From positions 1 through 9,164 of the forward strand of contig CAPNGW010000084.1 in the NCBI GenBank assembly GCA_948665105.1: a stretch of 9,164 nt of DNA. The letters are read 5' to 3'. The DNA comes from an uncultured Lachnospiraceae bacterium. GTDB lineage: Bacteria; Bacillota; Clostridia; Lachnospirales; Lachnospiraceae. Position numbers and translations under genes: made by a program. The notes beneath the pieces were generated by a model. The model was not told the DNA's origin. It made no database searches and saw only the letters and a list, made by a program, of their open reading frames with translations. Below are positions 1-6,768 of this stretch, in pieces (positions within the stretch are counted from its first letter, which is position 1; every line of letters starts with the position of its first letter).

Positions 1-1836
1 CCCTTCGGACGCCGCCTTGTGCCAAAGCTTATTGCTGCCAAGGAGGCAGAGCTTCTCTATGTGGGGACCACTGTGGGATCCGGCCTCACCATGGGCTGCG
101 GAGCGTTACTGGATGTTTCCCCCAGGGAGGCAGTTGTGGAAAGCATCTCCCAGACGGGAGAGCTGGAAGGGATATGCCATCTTACATTGGCCCTTAAGGA
201 GGGGGAGGCCGTGACTCTGGACAAGTTTATGGCCTACGCTTCCTGTCTGGATAAACCGGAATGCCAGTCGTATGAGTCGGAGTGCCGGCAGGATGAGAGC
301 AGCAGTCAGCCGGAGGATTGGAAGAGGCTGAGCTCCTTTATCCGAGAGGAGCTTCAAAGGGCGGCTGAGCTGGGCATGGATGAACTGATTTGCCGCCAGA
401 AGGCCTATGTGGAGGATTTTTGGAACAGAGCCGCCATCCGGATTGAAGGGGAGGATGCCCTTCCCATTATTCAGGGTCTGCATTTTAATATCTTCCATGT
501 ATTCCAGGGAGCTGGCAGAGACGGAAGGTGTGGTATGCCGGCAAAGGCTCTCACCGGGGAGGGCTATGAAGGCCATTACTTCTGGGATACGGAGATGTAT
601 ATGCTGCCCTTGTTCGTCTATACCCAGCCGGAGGTGGCACGGGCTCTTTTGACCTGGCGCTTCCATACGTTGAATCAGGCCCGGGCCCGGGCCAGAGTCA
701 TGGGACATCCGGTGGGAGCGCTGTTTCCCTGGCGGACCATCAACGGGGAGGAGGCTTCCACTTATTACCCCCTGGGCAGCGCCCAGTACCACATCAATGC
801 AGATGTGAGCTATGCAGTGAGCCTGTACTGCCAGGCCACCGGAGATGAGCAGTTCCTGATTGACATGGGGGCAGAGATCCTCATTGAGACAGCCAGAGTG
901 TGGGCGGATGTGGGAAGCTTTTCCCAGGCCCGGGGAGGACGCTACTGTATCTGTTCCGTCACAGGCCCCGACGAGTACAACGTGCTGGTAGATAACAATT
1001 TCTATACCAACCTGATGGCCAGAGAGAATCTCCGGGACGCCCTTGAGGCCATATATCTTCTTAAGGAGAAGGCGCCCTGGAAGCTTACAGAGCTTAAAGA
1101 ACGTCTGGACTTTTCCCTTGAGGAGCTGCCTCTCTGGGAAGAGATTGTAGAAAAGATGTATTTTCCCTATGAGGAGAGCCGAAGGATTTATCCCATGGAT
1201 GATGGCTTTATGATGCGTAAGCCCTGGGATGAGGAGCGCATTCCACCTAAGAAGCGGGCCTGGCTTTACGAGAATTATCATCCTTTATTCATCATGCGCC
1301 ACCGCATGAGCAAGCAGGCGGACGCCATACTTGGCTTCTATCTGCACAATGACTGCTTTACCCAGGAAGAGATTCAAAGGAATTATGATTTCTATCAGGA
1401 GGTTACCCTTCATCATTCCTCTCTGTCCACCTGCATTTTTGGCATTGTAGCCAGTGATATCGGTTATCACGAAGAGGCCTACCGATATTTCTCCGATTCC
1501 GCCAGGATGGATTTGGATGACTACCACAACAATTTCTATGCCGGTGTCCATGGGGCCAACATGGCCGGCACCTGGCAGGCCCTGGTGAATGGCTTTGCAG
1601 GTATGCGCATGCACCATGGAAAGCTGTTCTTCAAGCCTCATCTTCCCCACCAGTGGAACAGCCTTGTGTTCCGGGTTCAGTACAAGGGTTCCGTTATTGA
1701 AGTGAGCATGGAGGGGGAGAGCGTTGGCTTCTGCCTGCTTAGCGGAGCGCCGGTTACTGTTTACCTGAAAAGGACAGACATGGAGGATAAAGCATTGTAT
1801 CTTGCGGAAGGAGAAAAGATTTATGAAGAAATATAG
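1..1836 (+). CDS. Glycoside hydrolase family 65 phosphorylase, 5'-truncated by window edge
   Basis: This is the C-terminal part (about 611 codons) of a GH65 protein, the family of inverting phosphorylases for alpha-linked disaccharides such as maltose, trehalose, kojibiose and nigerose. The frame is open from base 1, so the true start lies upstream; GH65 enzymes are usually 750-800 residues, so roughly 150 N-terminal residues are missing. Visible signatures are GHYFWDTEMYMLP (nt 571 onward), GALFPWRTINGEE, TGPDEYNVLVDNNFYTN with the expected general-acid Glu at nt 973-975, the phosphate-site-like HHSSLST near nt 1411, and the late DDYHNNFYAGVHGANMAGTW. The end resembles the C-terminal beta-sandwich (GKLFFKPHLPHQW). 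There is no sign of secretion in what is visible; family members act in the cytoplasm on imported sugar. The stop overlaps the next gene by 14 nt, so the two are translationally coupled. The family is clear; the linkage specificity cannot be read from sequence alone. Confidence 0.93.
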   Translation, partial: PFGRRLVPKLIAAKEAELLYVGTTVGSGLTMGCGALLDVSPREAVVESISQTGELEGICHLTLALKEGEAVTLDKFMAYASCLDKPECQSYESECRQDESSSQPEDWKRLSSFIREELQRAAELGMDELICRQKAYVEDFWNRAAIRIEGEDALPIIQGLHFNIFHVFQGAGRDGRCGMPAKALTGEGYEGHYFWDTEMYMLPLFVYTQPEVARALLTWRFHTLNQARARARVMGHPVGALFPWRTINGEEASTYYPLGSAQYHINADVSYAVSLYCQATGDEQFLIDMGAEILIETARVWADVGSFSQARGGRYCICSVTGPDEYNVLVDNNFYTNLMARENLRDALEAIYLLKEKAPWKLTELKERLDFSLEELPLWEEIVEKMYFPYEESRRIYPMDDGFMMRKPWDEERIPPKKRAWLYENYHPLFIMRHRMSKQADAILGFYLHNDCFTQEEIQRNYDFYQEVTLHHSSLSTCIFGIVASDIGYHEEAYRYFSDSARMDLDDYHNNFYAGVHGANMAGTWQALVNGFAGMRMHHGKLFFKPHLPHQWNSLVFRVQYKGSVIEVSMEGESVGFCLLSGAPVTVYLKRTDMEDKALYLAEGEKIYEEI

Positions 1837-2701
1837 CGCGATTTTTTTTGACTGGGACGGCACTGCCGTAACATCCCGAAACGTTCCTGCGGATGAAGCA
1901 TGCAAAGCCATGAAGCCTCTGCTGGCCCAGGGCATTCCCCTGGTAATCATTTCCGGCACCACCTATGAGAAAATCGCCGGGGGAAAGCTGGAGGAATTTT
2001 TTACCCCAAAGGAGCTTGAGAACTTATTTCTGGGACTGGGGCGGGGCGCCTATCAGTACGCCTACACACCGTCGGGAGAGCCCTATGTATTCGCAGACCT
2101 TTTGCCAAATAAGGAGAAGCTTTTATTGATTCACCAGGTCTGCTTTGAAATACATCAGGCCCTTTTGAGGGATTATGATTTTGCCACGGACATTGTGTTT
2201 ACACGTCCCAACTACTGCAAGATAGATTTGATGCCGGAGCATGACAGAGGAGAACAGCTTTTCATGCAGGGGGATGAGCTGGTGGCCCTGGGGGAGAAGC
2301 TTAAGACCCATGGCATTCAGGGAGGTCTTAAAGGCCTTTTGGATTTGGCCCATAAGCTGGGGCAGGAGAAGGGCCTTAACGTCCTCTCCACCTGTGATGC
2401 AAAATATCTGGAGGTGGGAGTCTCCTCAAAATCCGACAATGCAGATATGATTATGAGACATCTCATGAAACGTGGCATTGCACCAAAGGACTGTGCTTTC
2501 TTTGGCGATGAGTATGTGGGGGTTGAACCGGGGATTTTCGGTTCGGATTCTTTTATGAAGACAAATCTGACCTCTGAGGGAGATTTTTTTGACGTCTCAA
2601 GCATAGAAGGGGAGCGTCCCCAGGGCGTACAGGTGATTGGCGGGGGCGTGGATGCCTTCTTGAACTTCTTAAGGGAACAGGCTGCGATGGACAGGAAGTA
2701 A
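1823..2701 (+). CDS. HAD-superfamily phosphatase with a large cap domain
   Basis: The gene encodes a 292-residue haloacid-dehalogenase-fold hydrolase, probably a cytoplasmic sugar-phosphate phosphatase. HAD motif I is FFDWDGTAV with Asp10 (nucleophile) and Asp12, motif II is IISGTT (Ser44/Thr46), motif III Lys is probably Lys203 in VSSKSDNA, and motif IV is FFGDEYVG (Asp229/Glu230). About 150 residues lie between motifs II and III, which suggests a C2-type cap as in Cof/SPP-like or trehalose-phosphatase-like enzymes, not the small cap of beta-phosphoglucomutase. I chose ATG 1823 because GGAAGGAG (1806-1813) lies 9 nt upstream; an in-frame TTG at 1802 has no comparable site. The start lies inside the end of the GH65 gene, so the product probably handles a sugar phosphate released by or connected with that phosphorylase. 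The exact substrate is unknown. Confidence 0.85.
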   Translation: MKKYSAIFFDWDGTAVTSRNVPADEACKAMKPLLAQGIPLVIISGTTYEKIAGGKLEEFFTPKELENLFLGLGRGAYQYAYTPSGEPYVFADLLPNKEKLLLIHQVCFEIHQALLRDYDFATDIVFTRPNYCKIDLMPEHDRGEQLFMQGDELVALGEKLKTHGIQGGLKGLLDLAHKLGQEKGLNVLSTCDAKYLEVGVSSKSDNADMIMRHLMKRGIAPKDCAFFGDEYVGVEPGIFGSDSFMKTNLTSEGDFFDVSSIEGERPQGVQVIGGGVDAFLNFLREQAAMDRK

Positions 2702-2760
2702 CCGGAAGGCAGTGTAATAACGTATGTTTGGACCTCATCGAAGCTTCAAGGGTAAGCCGG

Positions 2761-2804
2761 ATTGCAGGGACAACAAAACAGGGCTCCGTGTGGAGCCCTG
2801 CAAT
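2761..2804. repeat. Outer inverted repeat overlapping the terminator stem
   Basis: ATTGCAGGG (2761-2769) is the perfect reverse complement of CCCTGCAAT (2796-2804). The right arm shares CCCTG with the terminator stem at 2792-2800, so the outer pairing and the terminator hairpin cannot both form. It may be a relic of duplication around the terminator or an alternative RNA fold; no function is shown. Confidence 0.6.
2771..2800 (-). terminator. Rho-independent terminator of the GH20 gene
   Basis: Read on the minus strand, a perfect 9-bp stem (CAGGGCTCC / GGAGCCCTG, plus positions 2779-2787 and 2792-2800) with a 4-nt loop is followed by TTTTGTTG. It starts 11 nt beyond the GH20 stop. On the plus strand the same hairpin has no U-tract after it, so it should terminate mainly the minus-strand transcript. 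The short gap 2702-2811 between the convergent genes holds nothing else that I can name. Confidence 0.85.
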
Positions 2805-2811
2805 CCCATTG

Positions 2812-4431
2812 CTATAGTACATTCGCTGAAGCAATATGGCTCCAGGTAATATATTCGATATGCTCTTTTGCAAAATCCATACCGCCTCCGCAGAAGTCCA
2901 GCTGGGCTTCTTCCAGCTCCTCAATCACATCCACTTTTCCGTTATGCAAATCCTGTAAACGCTCTGTGCAGCTTTTGACTCTCGCCATAAGGCCGCCAAT
3001 CCGGATATCCTGAATGTCAAAGCCATGGGGCTTATTTTCCACAAACCATTGCTCCTTGTAGGCACGGTAGAATGCTTCCAGCTTTTTTGATAGCTGCTTA
3101 TATTCCTTAATCAGTGCACTCAGAGCTTTCTGGTCCCGCTCCTTATAGACTGTGCGTGTCTTTATGCCAAGCTCTGCCTTGATGGCCAGTACCTGGCAGA
3201 GAGCGCCGGCTGTTGTAAAGAGATACCCCCAGCTTTCCTCCTTCTTAAGGAGTGAAAGACGCCGGGCGCACTTGGCATACTGTTCTCCTTCTCCTCCCGC
3301 CAGGGTGGAGTCCAAAAGCCCGGTAAAGCAGTCGTTATACAGAAGGTATTTATCCGGATTGACAATCTTATCTGTTCTTCCGCCCGGTGTCCCAGGCAAA
3401 TCCAAAAGCATAAAGCGCTGGAAGTCAATGCCGAATTTCTCCTGGAATTCTGATTTAATCTCTGACATTTTTGTAACTCCCTTGGCCAGCTTTGAGGCGC
3501 AAAACAGAGACGGGAGCAAGGCAAATTTGGAGCATTCTCCTCCGTCGTCTCCCCACAAGGTTAGGAATACATCCTTCACGCCCCGCTCACGACAGCTTTT
3601 CAATGCCGCAGCCGTGGCCTTCATGCTGAAGCCATTGTGGGGAGCAACACCCCGCCAGGACCACAATCCACCTGCAAACCAGGTGCCTTCCTTGATTCTG
3701 TCATGGGCAGCAAGCATCCTGTTATAATGGGATTTATCCTGTGAATAATAATCCCAGTAGATGAGCTCTACGTTGTCCGGTATCTGCTTTTTAACCTCCT
3801 CACAGATGGGAGCGTCCTTTTTGTAATAGTCGCCGCCCGTTGCCAGACGGAAGAACATATCAGACCACATAAGGAAGGTGAACCCATACTTTTTGCCTAT
3901 TTCCGCCACCCTGCAAAGATGATTCACCAGGATTTGAGAGCGGTCCGCATCCCCATGCAAATCATAGTATCTTCCCCGGCCAATCATATGGGCCTCGTCC
4001 ATGCCGATATTAATGATACGGCTGGTAAAGCATTTGGAAATGGAGGAAAACATATTGTCGATTAATTCATATACCTTTTCGTCCCCTGCCAGCAGAATAT
4101 CATCGGTATCCACATGGGGGGCATACTCCGGCCAGTGTACAATGGCATTGAAATGTGCCAGCGTCTGAATACACGGTATCAGTTCCATACCCTTCCCTGC
4201 GGCATAATCGTTTATCTCCTTAAGCTCCTTTTGGGTATAGCGTCCCCGCATGTAGCCAAAATACGGATGCCCCTCCACCTCGTAGGTGTCCTCCGTATAC
4301 AGCATCAGGGTATTAAAGCCCATATCTGCCGTAATGTCAATCCATTTCTTTAAGCTGCTCACGTTCATAACTGCATTTCTGGAACAGTCCAGCATGGTTC
4401 CAAAACGCCGAAAGCCTGTCATATTTTCCAT
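2812..4431 (-). CDS. Glycoside hydrolase family 20 beta-N-acetylhexosaminidase
   Basis: The gene encodes a 539-residue GH20 enzyme that should remove terminal beta-linked N-acetylhexosamine from glycans. The catalytic barrel opens with VSSLKKWIDITADMGFNTLMLYTED; the GH20 acid pair is Asp145-Glu146 in NIGMDEAHMIGRG, where Asp orients the substrate acetamido group and Glu is the acid/base. Further barrel motifs are LMWSDMFF (about 187-194), a WSWRGVAPHNGF stretch and LWGDDGGECSKF. The last ~150 residues are helical and charged. No signal peptide, anchor or carbohydrate-binding module is visible, so it should act in the cytoplasm on imported oligosaccharides, as proposed for the GH20C-like enzymes of Firmicutes. 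The start is ATG at 4429-4431 with a G-rich AAAGGGCGG upstream; a second ATG three codons later is possible. It is transcribed alone, convergent with the GH65 operon and divergent from the alarmone gene. GlcNAc versus GalNAc preference is not decidable. Confidence 0.9.
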   Translation of the reverse strand: MENMTGFRRFGTMLDCSRNAVMNVSSLKKWIDITADMGFNTLMLYTEDTYEVEGHPYFGYMRGRYTQKELKEINDYAAGKGMELIPCIQTLAHFNAIVHWPEYAPHVDTDDILLAGDEKVYELIDNMFSSISKCFTSRIINIGMDEAHMIGRGRYYDLHGDADRSQILVNHLCRVAEIGKKYGFTFLMWSDMFFRLATGGDYYKKDAPICEEVKKQIPDNVELIYWDYYSQDKSHYNRMLAAHDRIKEGTWFAGGLWSWRGVAPHNGFSMKATAAALKSCRERGVKDVFLTLWGDDGGECSKFALLPSLFCASKLAKGVTKMSEIKSEFQEKFGIDFQRFMLLDLPGTPGGRTDKIVNPDKYLLYNDCFTGLLDSTLAGGEGEQYAKCARRLSLLKKEESWGYLFTTAGALCQVLAIKAELGIKTRTVYKERDQKALSALIKEYKQLSKKLEAFYRAYKEQWFVENKPHGFDIQDIRIGGLMARVKSCTERLQDLHNGKVDVIEELEEAQLDFCGGGMDFAKEHIEYITWSHIASANVL

Positions 4432-4469
4432 ATTTTTATCCGCCCTTTCCCTTTATCCTGGTATTATTA

Positions 4470-4503
4470 CAGGCGCCTACTCCTTTTGCCCGAGGCGTTC
4501 CTG
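4470..4503 (-). other. Possible 5'-UTR stem-loop of the GH20 mRNA
   Basis: On the minus strand CAGG-AA-CGCCT can pair with AGGCGCCTG, giving 9 bp with a two-base bulge and a 14-nt loop that contains AAAGGAG. It lies immediately after the predicted transcription start and well before the real ribosome binding site. It could be an mRNA-stabilising 5' hairpin; function is inferred only. Confidence 0.4.
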
Positions 4504-4515
4504 TCTGATAAAATA

Positions 4516-4545
4516 AGAATAGCATCCGTGCTATCTTTATGTCAA
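4516..4545 (-). promoter_or_regulatory. Promoter of the GH20 gene
   Basis: The minus strand has a perfect -35 box TTGACA (plus 4540-4545), an 18-nt spacer and a -10 box TATTCT (plus 4516-4521), four of six to consensus. It lies about 85 nt upstream of the GH20 start codon. A 17-nt spacing with CTATTC as -10 is an alternative reading. Confidence 0.65.
4519..4534. promoter_or_regulatory. Palindromic candidate operator inside the GH20 promoter
   Basis: ATAGCA-TCCG-TGCTAT is a perfect inverted repeat with 6-bp arms and a 4-nt centre. It sits in the spacer and touches the -10 box of the GH20 promoter, where a bound dimeric repressor would block RNA polymerase. The regulator is unknown, and no GH20-linked regulator is present in the window. 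Confidence 0.5.
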
Positions 4546-4718
4546 GGAGCTATGCTGCCTGCCCCGACAGTGAGGGTTTGCAAATTTTACATTTTTTTAA
4601 GAAATTTTTTCCGGTAAGATAATAATTTTATACTATAATTTACTTGAAAATTAACACGGCAAGGAATACAGAAATTTTAAAATTATTATTTACGGACAGT
4701 TAAATAAGGACAAAGAGA
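4546..4718 (+). promoter_or_regulatory. AT-rich upstream region of the alarmone synthetase gene
   Basis: This region must carry the promoter of the alarmone gene because the neighbouring gene is divergent. Overlapping -10-like boxes TATACT (4629-4634) and TATAAT (4634-4639) are present, but no good -35 box stands at the right distance, and the AT richness makes chance matches likely. AAGGA at 4706-4710 is the ribosome binding site, 8 nt before the ATG. I see no other structured element here. Confidence 0.35.
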
Positions 4719-5456
4719 ATGAATAATTTTTTAAAAAAGCTGAAAAATACGGAAACAGATGAAACCATTATTCTGGAGGTGGCCATGGAGGCGGAGGAAG
4801 ACCTGCTTTTGCCTCAGGCCACGGATTACCTGGATATGGATAAGCAATACAAGCAAATTATGTTTTTCTATGAGTCCGGCATCCGGCAGCTGACTGCCAA
4901 GCTGGACATCCTCAATAAGGAATTTCAATTCTGCAACGATAGGAATCCCATTGAGAGCGTCAAGAGCCGCATCAAATCCCCGGAGAGTATTTTACGGAAA
5001 ATGGAGAAGCGGGGGCTGCCCTTGACCTTCAGCTGTATGATGAACAATATAAGGGATATTGCGGGGGTTCGTGTGGTGTGCCCCTTTATCACTGATGTGT
5101 ACCAGGTGGCACGGCTTTTGATTGTCCAGCCGGACGTGGAGCTGGTGCAGATTAAGGACTACATACGAAAGCCCAAGGAAAACGGCTATCGGAGCCTTCA
5201 CCTGATTGTGATGGTGGAGGTACATTTTTCCGATAGGAAGCGGAAGGTGCCCATGGAGGTGCAGCTTCGTACCATCGCCATGAATTTCTGGGCCAGCACG
5301 GAGCATCAGCTCCGCTACAAGAAGGAATAGGTCTTCACAGAGGAGATTCACAGGCAGCTTAAGAAATGCGCCAAGCTTATGTCTCAGGCGGATGAGATTA
5401 TGCAGAAGCTGGCGGAGAACCTGAATGTTTCGGAGGAGGAAGATTTGTATTGGTAG
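4719..5456 (+). pseudogene. Small (p)ppGpp synthetase (RelQ/RelP-like) with an in-frame amber stop
   Basis: The frame encodes a single-domain RelA/SpoT-type synthetase, which transfers pyrophosphate from ATP to GDP/GTP to make the stringent-response alarmone; no hydrolase (HD) domain is present. Key motifs are SRIKSPESI (residues 83-91), DIAGVRV with catalytic Asp113, KENGYRSLH (153-161) and MEVQLRTIAMNFWASTEH with Glu180. A TAG at 5328-5330 ends the protein after 203 residues. The same frame then continues for 41 codons to TAG 5454-5456, and this tail (starting VFTEEIHRQLKKCAKLM) looks like the normal C-terminal helix of small alarmone synthetases, which follows the EHxLxYK segment and helps tetramer assembly in RelQ. 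The catalytic domain is complete, so the 203-residue product may still be active. Alternatives are a fresh nonsense mutation, recoding, or a sequencing error. ATG 4719 is chosen for its AAGGA site. Confidence 0.85.
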
Positions 5457-5507
5457 GTAGCTTTTTACCATAAATTTATCCTTAGTCATAAAACTTAACA
5501 AAAACCC

Positions 5508-5536
5508 TTGCCAAGGAGTTGCGAATATGATAGTAT
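5508..5536 (+). promoter_or_regulatory. Candidate promoter upstream of the LacI-type gene
   Basis: A -35 box TTGCCA (5508-5513, five of six) and a -10 box TAGTAT (5531-5536, four of six) are separated by 17 nt. Transcription would start near 5543, giving a leader of about 80 nt before the terminator at 5594-5622. No other promoter-like pair fits between that terminator and the lacI-type start. The stretch 5457-5507 before it shows nothing convincing. Confidence 0.5.
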
Positions 5537-5570
5537 ATAAACTGGTCATTATTGAGAGAAGTTGGCCAGA

Positions 5571-5624
5571 ATGAATCTGGTTGTAGCATATTTAAGAATC
5601 ATCCTTGGATGGTTCTTTTTTTAA
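5571..5624 (+). CDS. Possible 17-residue leader peptide overlapping a terminator
   Basis: An ATG at 5571 opens a short frame, MNLVVAYLRIILGWFFF, ending at TAA 5622-5624. A purine-rich AGAGAAG lies 9 nt upstream. The peptide is very hydrophobic and its last half is encoded by the terminator hairpin and U-tract at 5594-5622, so a translating ribosome would necessarily open the hairpin. This is consistent with a leader peptide for transcription attenuation, but a frame of this length can be open by chance and the three terminal Phe codons simply reflect the U-tract. Confidence 0.3.
   Translation: MNLVVAYLRIILGWFFF
5594..5622 (+). terminator. Rho-independent terminator / possible attenuator before lacI-type gene
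   Basis: AAGAATCATC and GATGGTTCTT form a 10-bp stem (one G-U pair) around a CTTG loop, directly followed by a run of T. It lies about 140 nt after the alarmone frame and only 42 nt before the LacI-type start codon, between that gene and its only visible promoter. It may simply end the alarmone transcript, or act as a conditional attenuator for the regulator gene. Confidence 0.8.
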
Positions 5625-5663
5625 CCGGTAATCCGAAAGGAAAGGCAGAGGAGATGAAAACCC

Positions 5664-6686
5664 GTGAAAGTTAAAGTAAAAGATGTTGCAGAACTGGCAA
5701 AGGTTTCTACAACGACGGCTTCCCTGGTATTGAACCATAAGCCCTGCCGGGTGTCAGAGAAAACAAAAGAACGCATATTCAGAGTCTTCAACGAGCTGAC
5801 TTATCAGCAGGAAAATTATGGAATTTTTCAGGGGTTAAAAAAAGTAAATTGTGTAGGTCTCATTTTGCCGGAATACGAGAATCCGTTTTTTCTGTCCCTG
5901 GCGGTACATATTGCAAAAATAGCAGAGGAGAGAGGCTACACTGTTTTTCAGTGCTGGGTCAGCGAAGGCTTTGCCTCCTTTAAGAATGCCATGGAATGCC
6001 TTATTGGGAAAAATATAGACGGCATCATCGTAGTTGCCCCGGAGAGTATTGATAAAGAAGGGATTCGGCTTATCAAATCACTGCAGACAGCTCAAATCCC
6101 CCTGGTATTACTGGACCGCGCCGTATATTCCGTATTCAGTGACTTTGTTTCCTCGGATAATAAGTATGGCGGAAGATGTGCAACGGAGCATTTAATCATA
6201 AATGGCCACCAAAAGATAGGAATTATTCTGGGAGGCGGTGCAACTTATACTGCGGATAAACGTTTGGAGGGCTATAAAGAAGCGCTGGCCAGACACAAGA
6301 TAGCCGGCCATGAGGAATGGGTGTACCGTGGATCCTATTCACAGGAAAGCGGATACGAAGGAGCCGGAGCCCTGAGGAAACAAGGGGTAACGGCCATATT
6401 TGCAACAAACGACCTGATTGCAAGAGGAATATACCGCTATGCACAGGACCATGGACTGCAAATCGGAACAGATCTTTCAGTAGTTGGATACGACAATACA
6501 GAAATCTGCGACTGGCTTGTACCACCCTTGACCAGCGTGGAGCAGAATATGCTCTCCATGGGGGAAACGGCTGTGGACTTGTTGCTGCGCCAGATGGAGG
6601 AGGAAGAACATCCAAAGCCGGCACAGAATTATTATTATATGCCCCTCCTGCGGCAGAGAAAATCTGTGGGCAGCCCGAAAAAATAA
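5664..6686 (+). CDS. LacI/GalR-family transcriptional regulator
   Basis: The 340-residue protein has the LacI layout: an N-terminal helix-turn-helix (residues 5-25, VKDVAELAKVSTTTASLVLN), a hinge near 48-60, and a periplasmic-binding-protein-like effector domain starting around NCVGLILPEYENPFF and ending after VVGYDNTEICDWLVPPLTSVEQ. The recognition helix STTTAS is closer to PurR than to LacI. The hinge (QQENYGIFQGLKK) keeps the Leu that normally intercalates in the operator but has lost the usual A-R-S-L pattern. The start is GTG 5664 with AGAGGAG at 5647-5653, 10 nt upstream; the ATG at 5654 leads to a quick stop. The gene has its own terminator and is followed by the strong promoter of the nucleoside operon, so it probably represses that operon in response to a nucleoside, base or ribose-like ligand. 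The ligand is inferred from the neighbours only. Confidence 0.92.
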   Translation: MKVKVKDVAELAKVSTTTASLVLNHKPCRVSEKTKERIFRVFNELTYQQENYGIFQGLKKVNCVGLILPEYENPFFLSLAVHIAKIAEERGYTVFQCWVSEGFASFKNAMECLIGKNIDGIIVVAPESIDKEGIRLIKSLQTAQIPLVLLDRAVYSVFSDFVSSDNKYGGRCATEHLIINGHQKIGIILGGGATYTADKRLEGYKEALARHKIAGHEEWVYRGSYSQESGYEGAGALRKQGVTAIFATNDLIARGIYRYAQDHGLQIGTDLSVVGYDNTEICDWLVPPLTSVEQNMLSMGETAVDLLLRQMEEEEHPKPAQNYYYMPLLRQRKSVGSPKK

Positions 6687-6709
6687 ATATATGGCCAGAA
6701 CATACAAGG

Positions 6710-6738
6710 AAAAAGATTGCTTCGGCAGTCTTTTTTTT
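6710..6738 (+). terminator. Rho-independent terminator of the LacI-type gene
   Basis: AAAAAGATTGC and GCAGTCTTTTT form an 11-bp stem (one G-U pair) around a UUCG tetraloop, followed by more T. It lies 24 nt after the regulator stop and immediately before the next promoter, separating regulator and operon transcripts. Confidence 0.9.
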
Positions 6739-6739
6739 G

Positions 6740-6768
6740 TTGCATATCCACAAAAAGGGTGATATAAT
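6740..6768 (+). promoter_or_regulatory. Strong extended -10 promoter of the nucleoside operon
   Basis: TTGCAT (6740-6745) and a perfect TATAAT (6763-6768) are separated by exactly 17 nt, and TGA directly before the -10 box gives the extended -10 motif. The predicted start is near 6775, leaving a 5' UTR of about 50 nt. TGATA (6760-6764) and TATCA (6770-6774) form an inverted repeat across the -10 box, a possible repressor contact. Confidence 0.85.

Noticed and set aside
106..1281. Long open frame on the minus strand opposite the GH65 gene
   Set aside because: Its product has no recognisable domain, and the plus-strand frame carries clear GH65 motifs throughout the same region; it is an antisense shadow.
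4638..4652. CodY-box-like sequence upstream of the alarmone synthetase
   Set aside because: It has four mismatches to the 15-bp consensus as I count, in very AT-rich DNA where such matches are expected by chance, although a CodY link would be biologically attractive.
4673..4684. AATTTTAAAATT palindrome upstream of the alarmone gene
   Set aside because: Pure A/T sequence in an AT-rich leader; such palindromes are common by chance.
5451..5470. TGGTA/TACCA hairpin at the end of the alarmone frame as a terminator
   Set aside because: The stem is only five base pairs and no U-tract follows; the stronger terminator is at 5594-5622.
5621..5632. ACCGGT-centred palindrome before the LacI-type gene as an autoregulatory operator
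   Set aside because: Only the central six bases and one flanking pair are symmetric; too weak to call.
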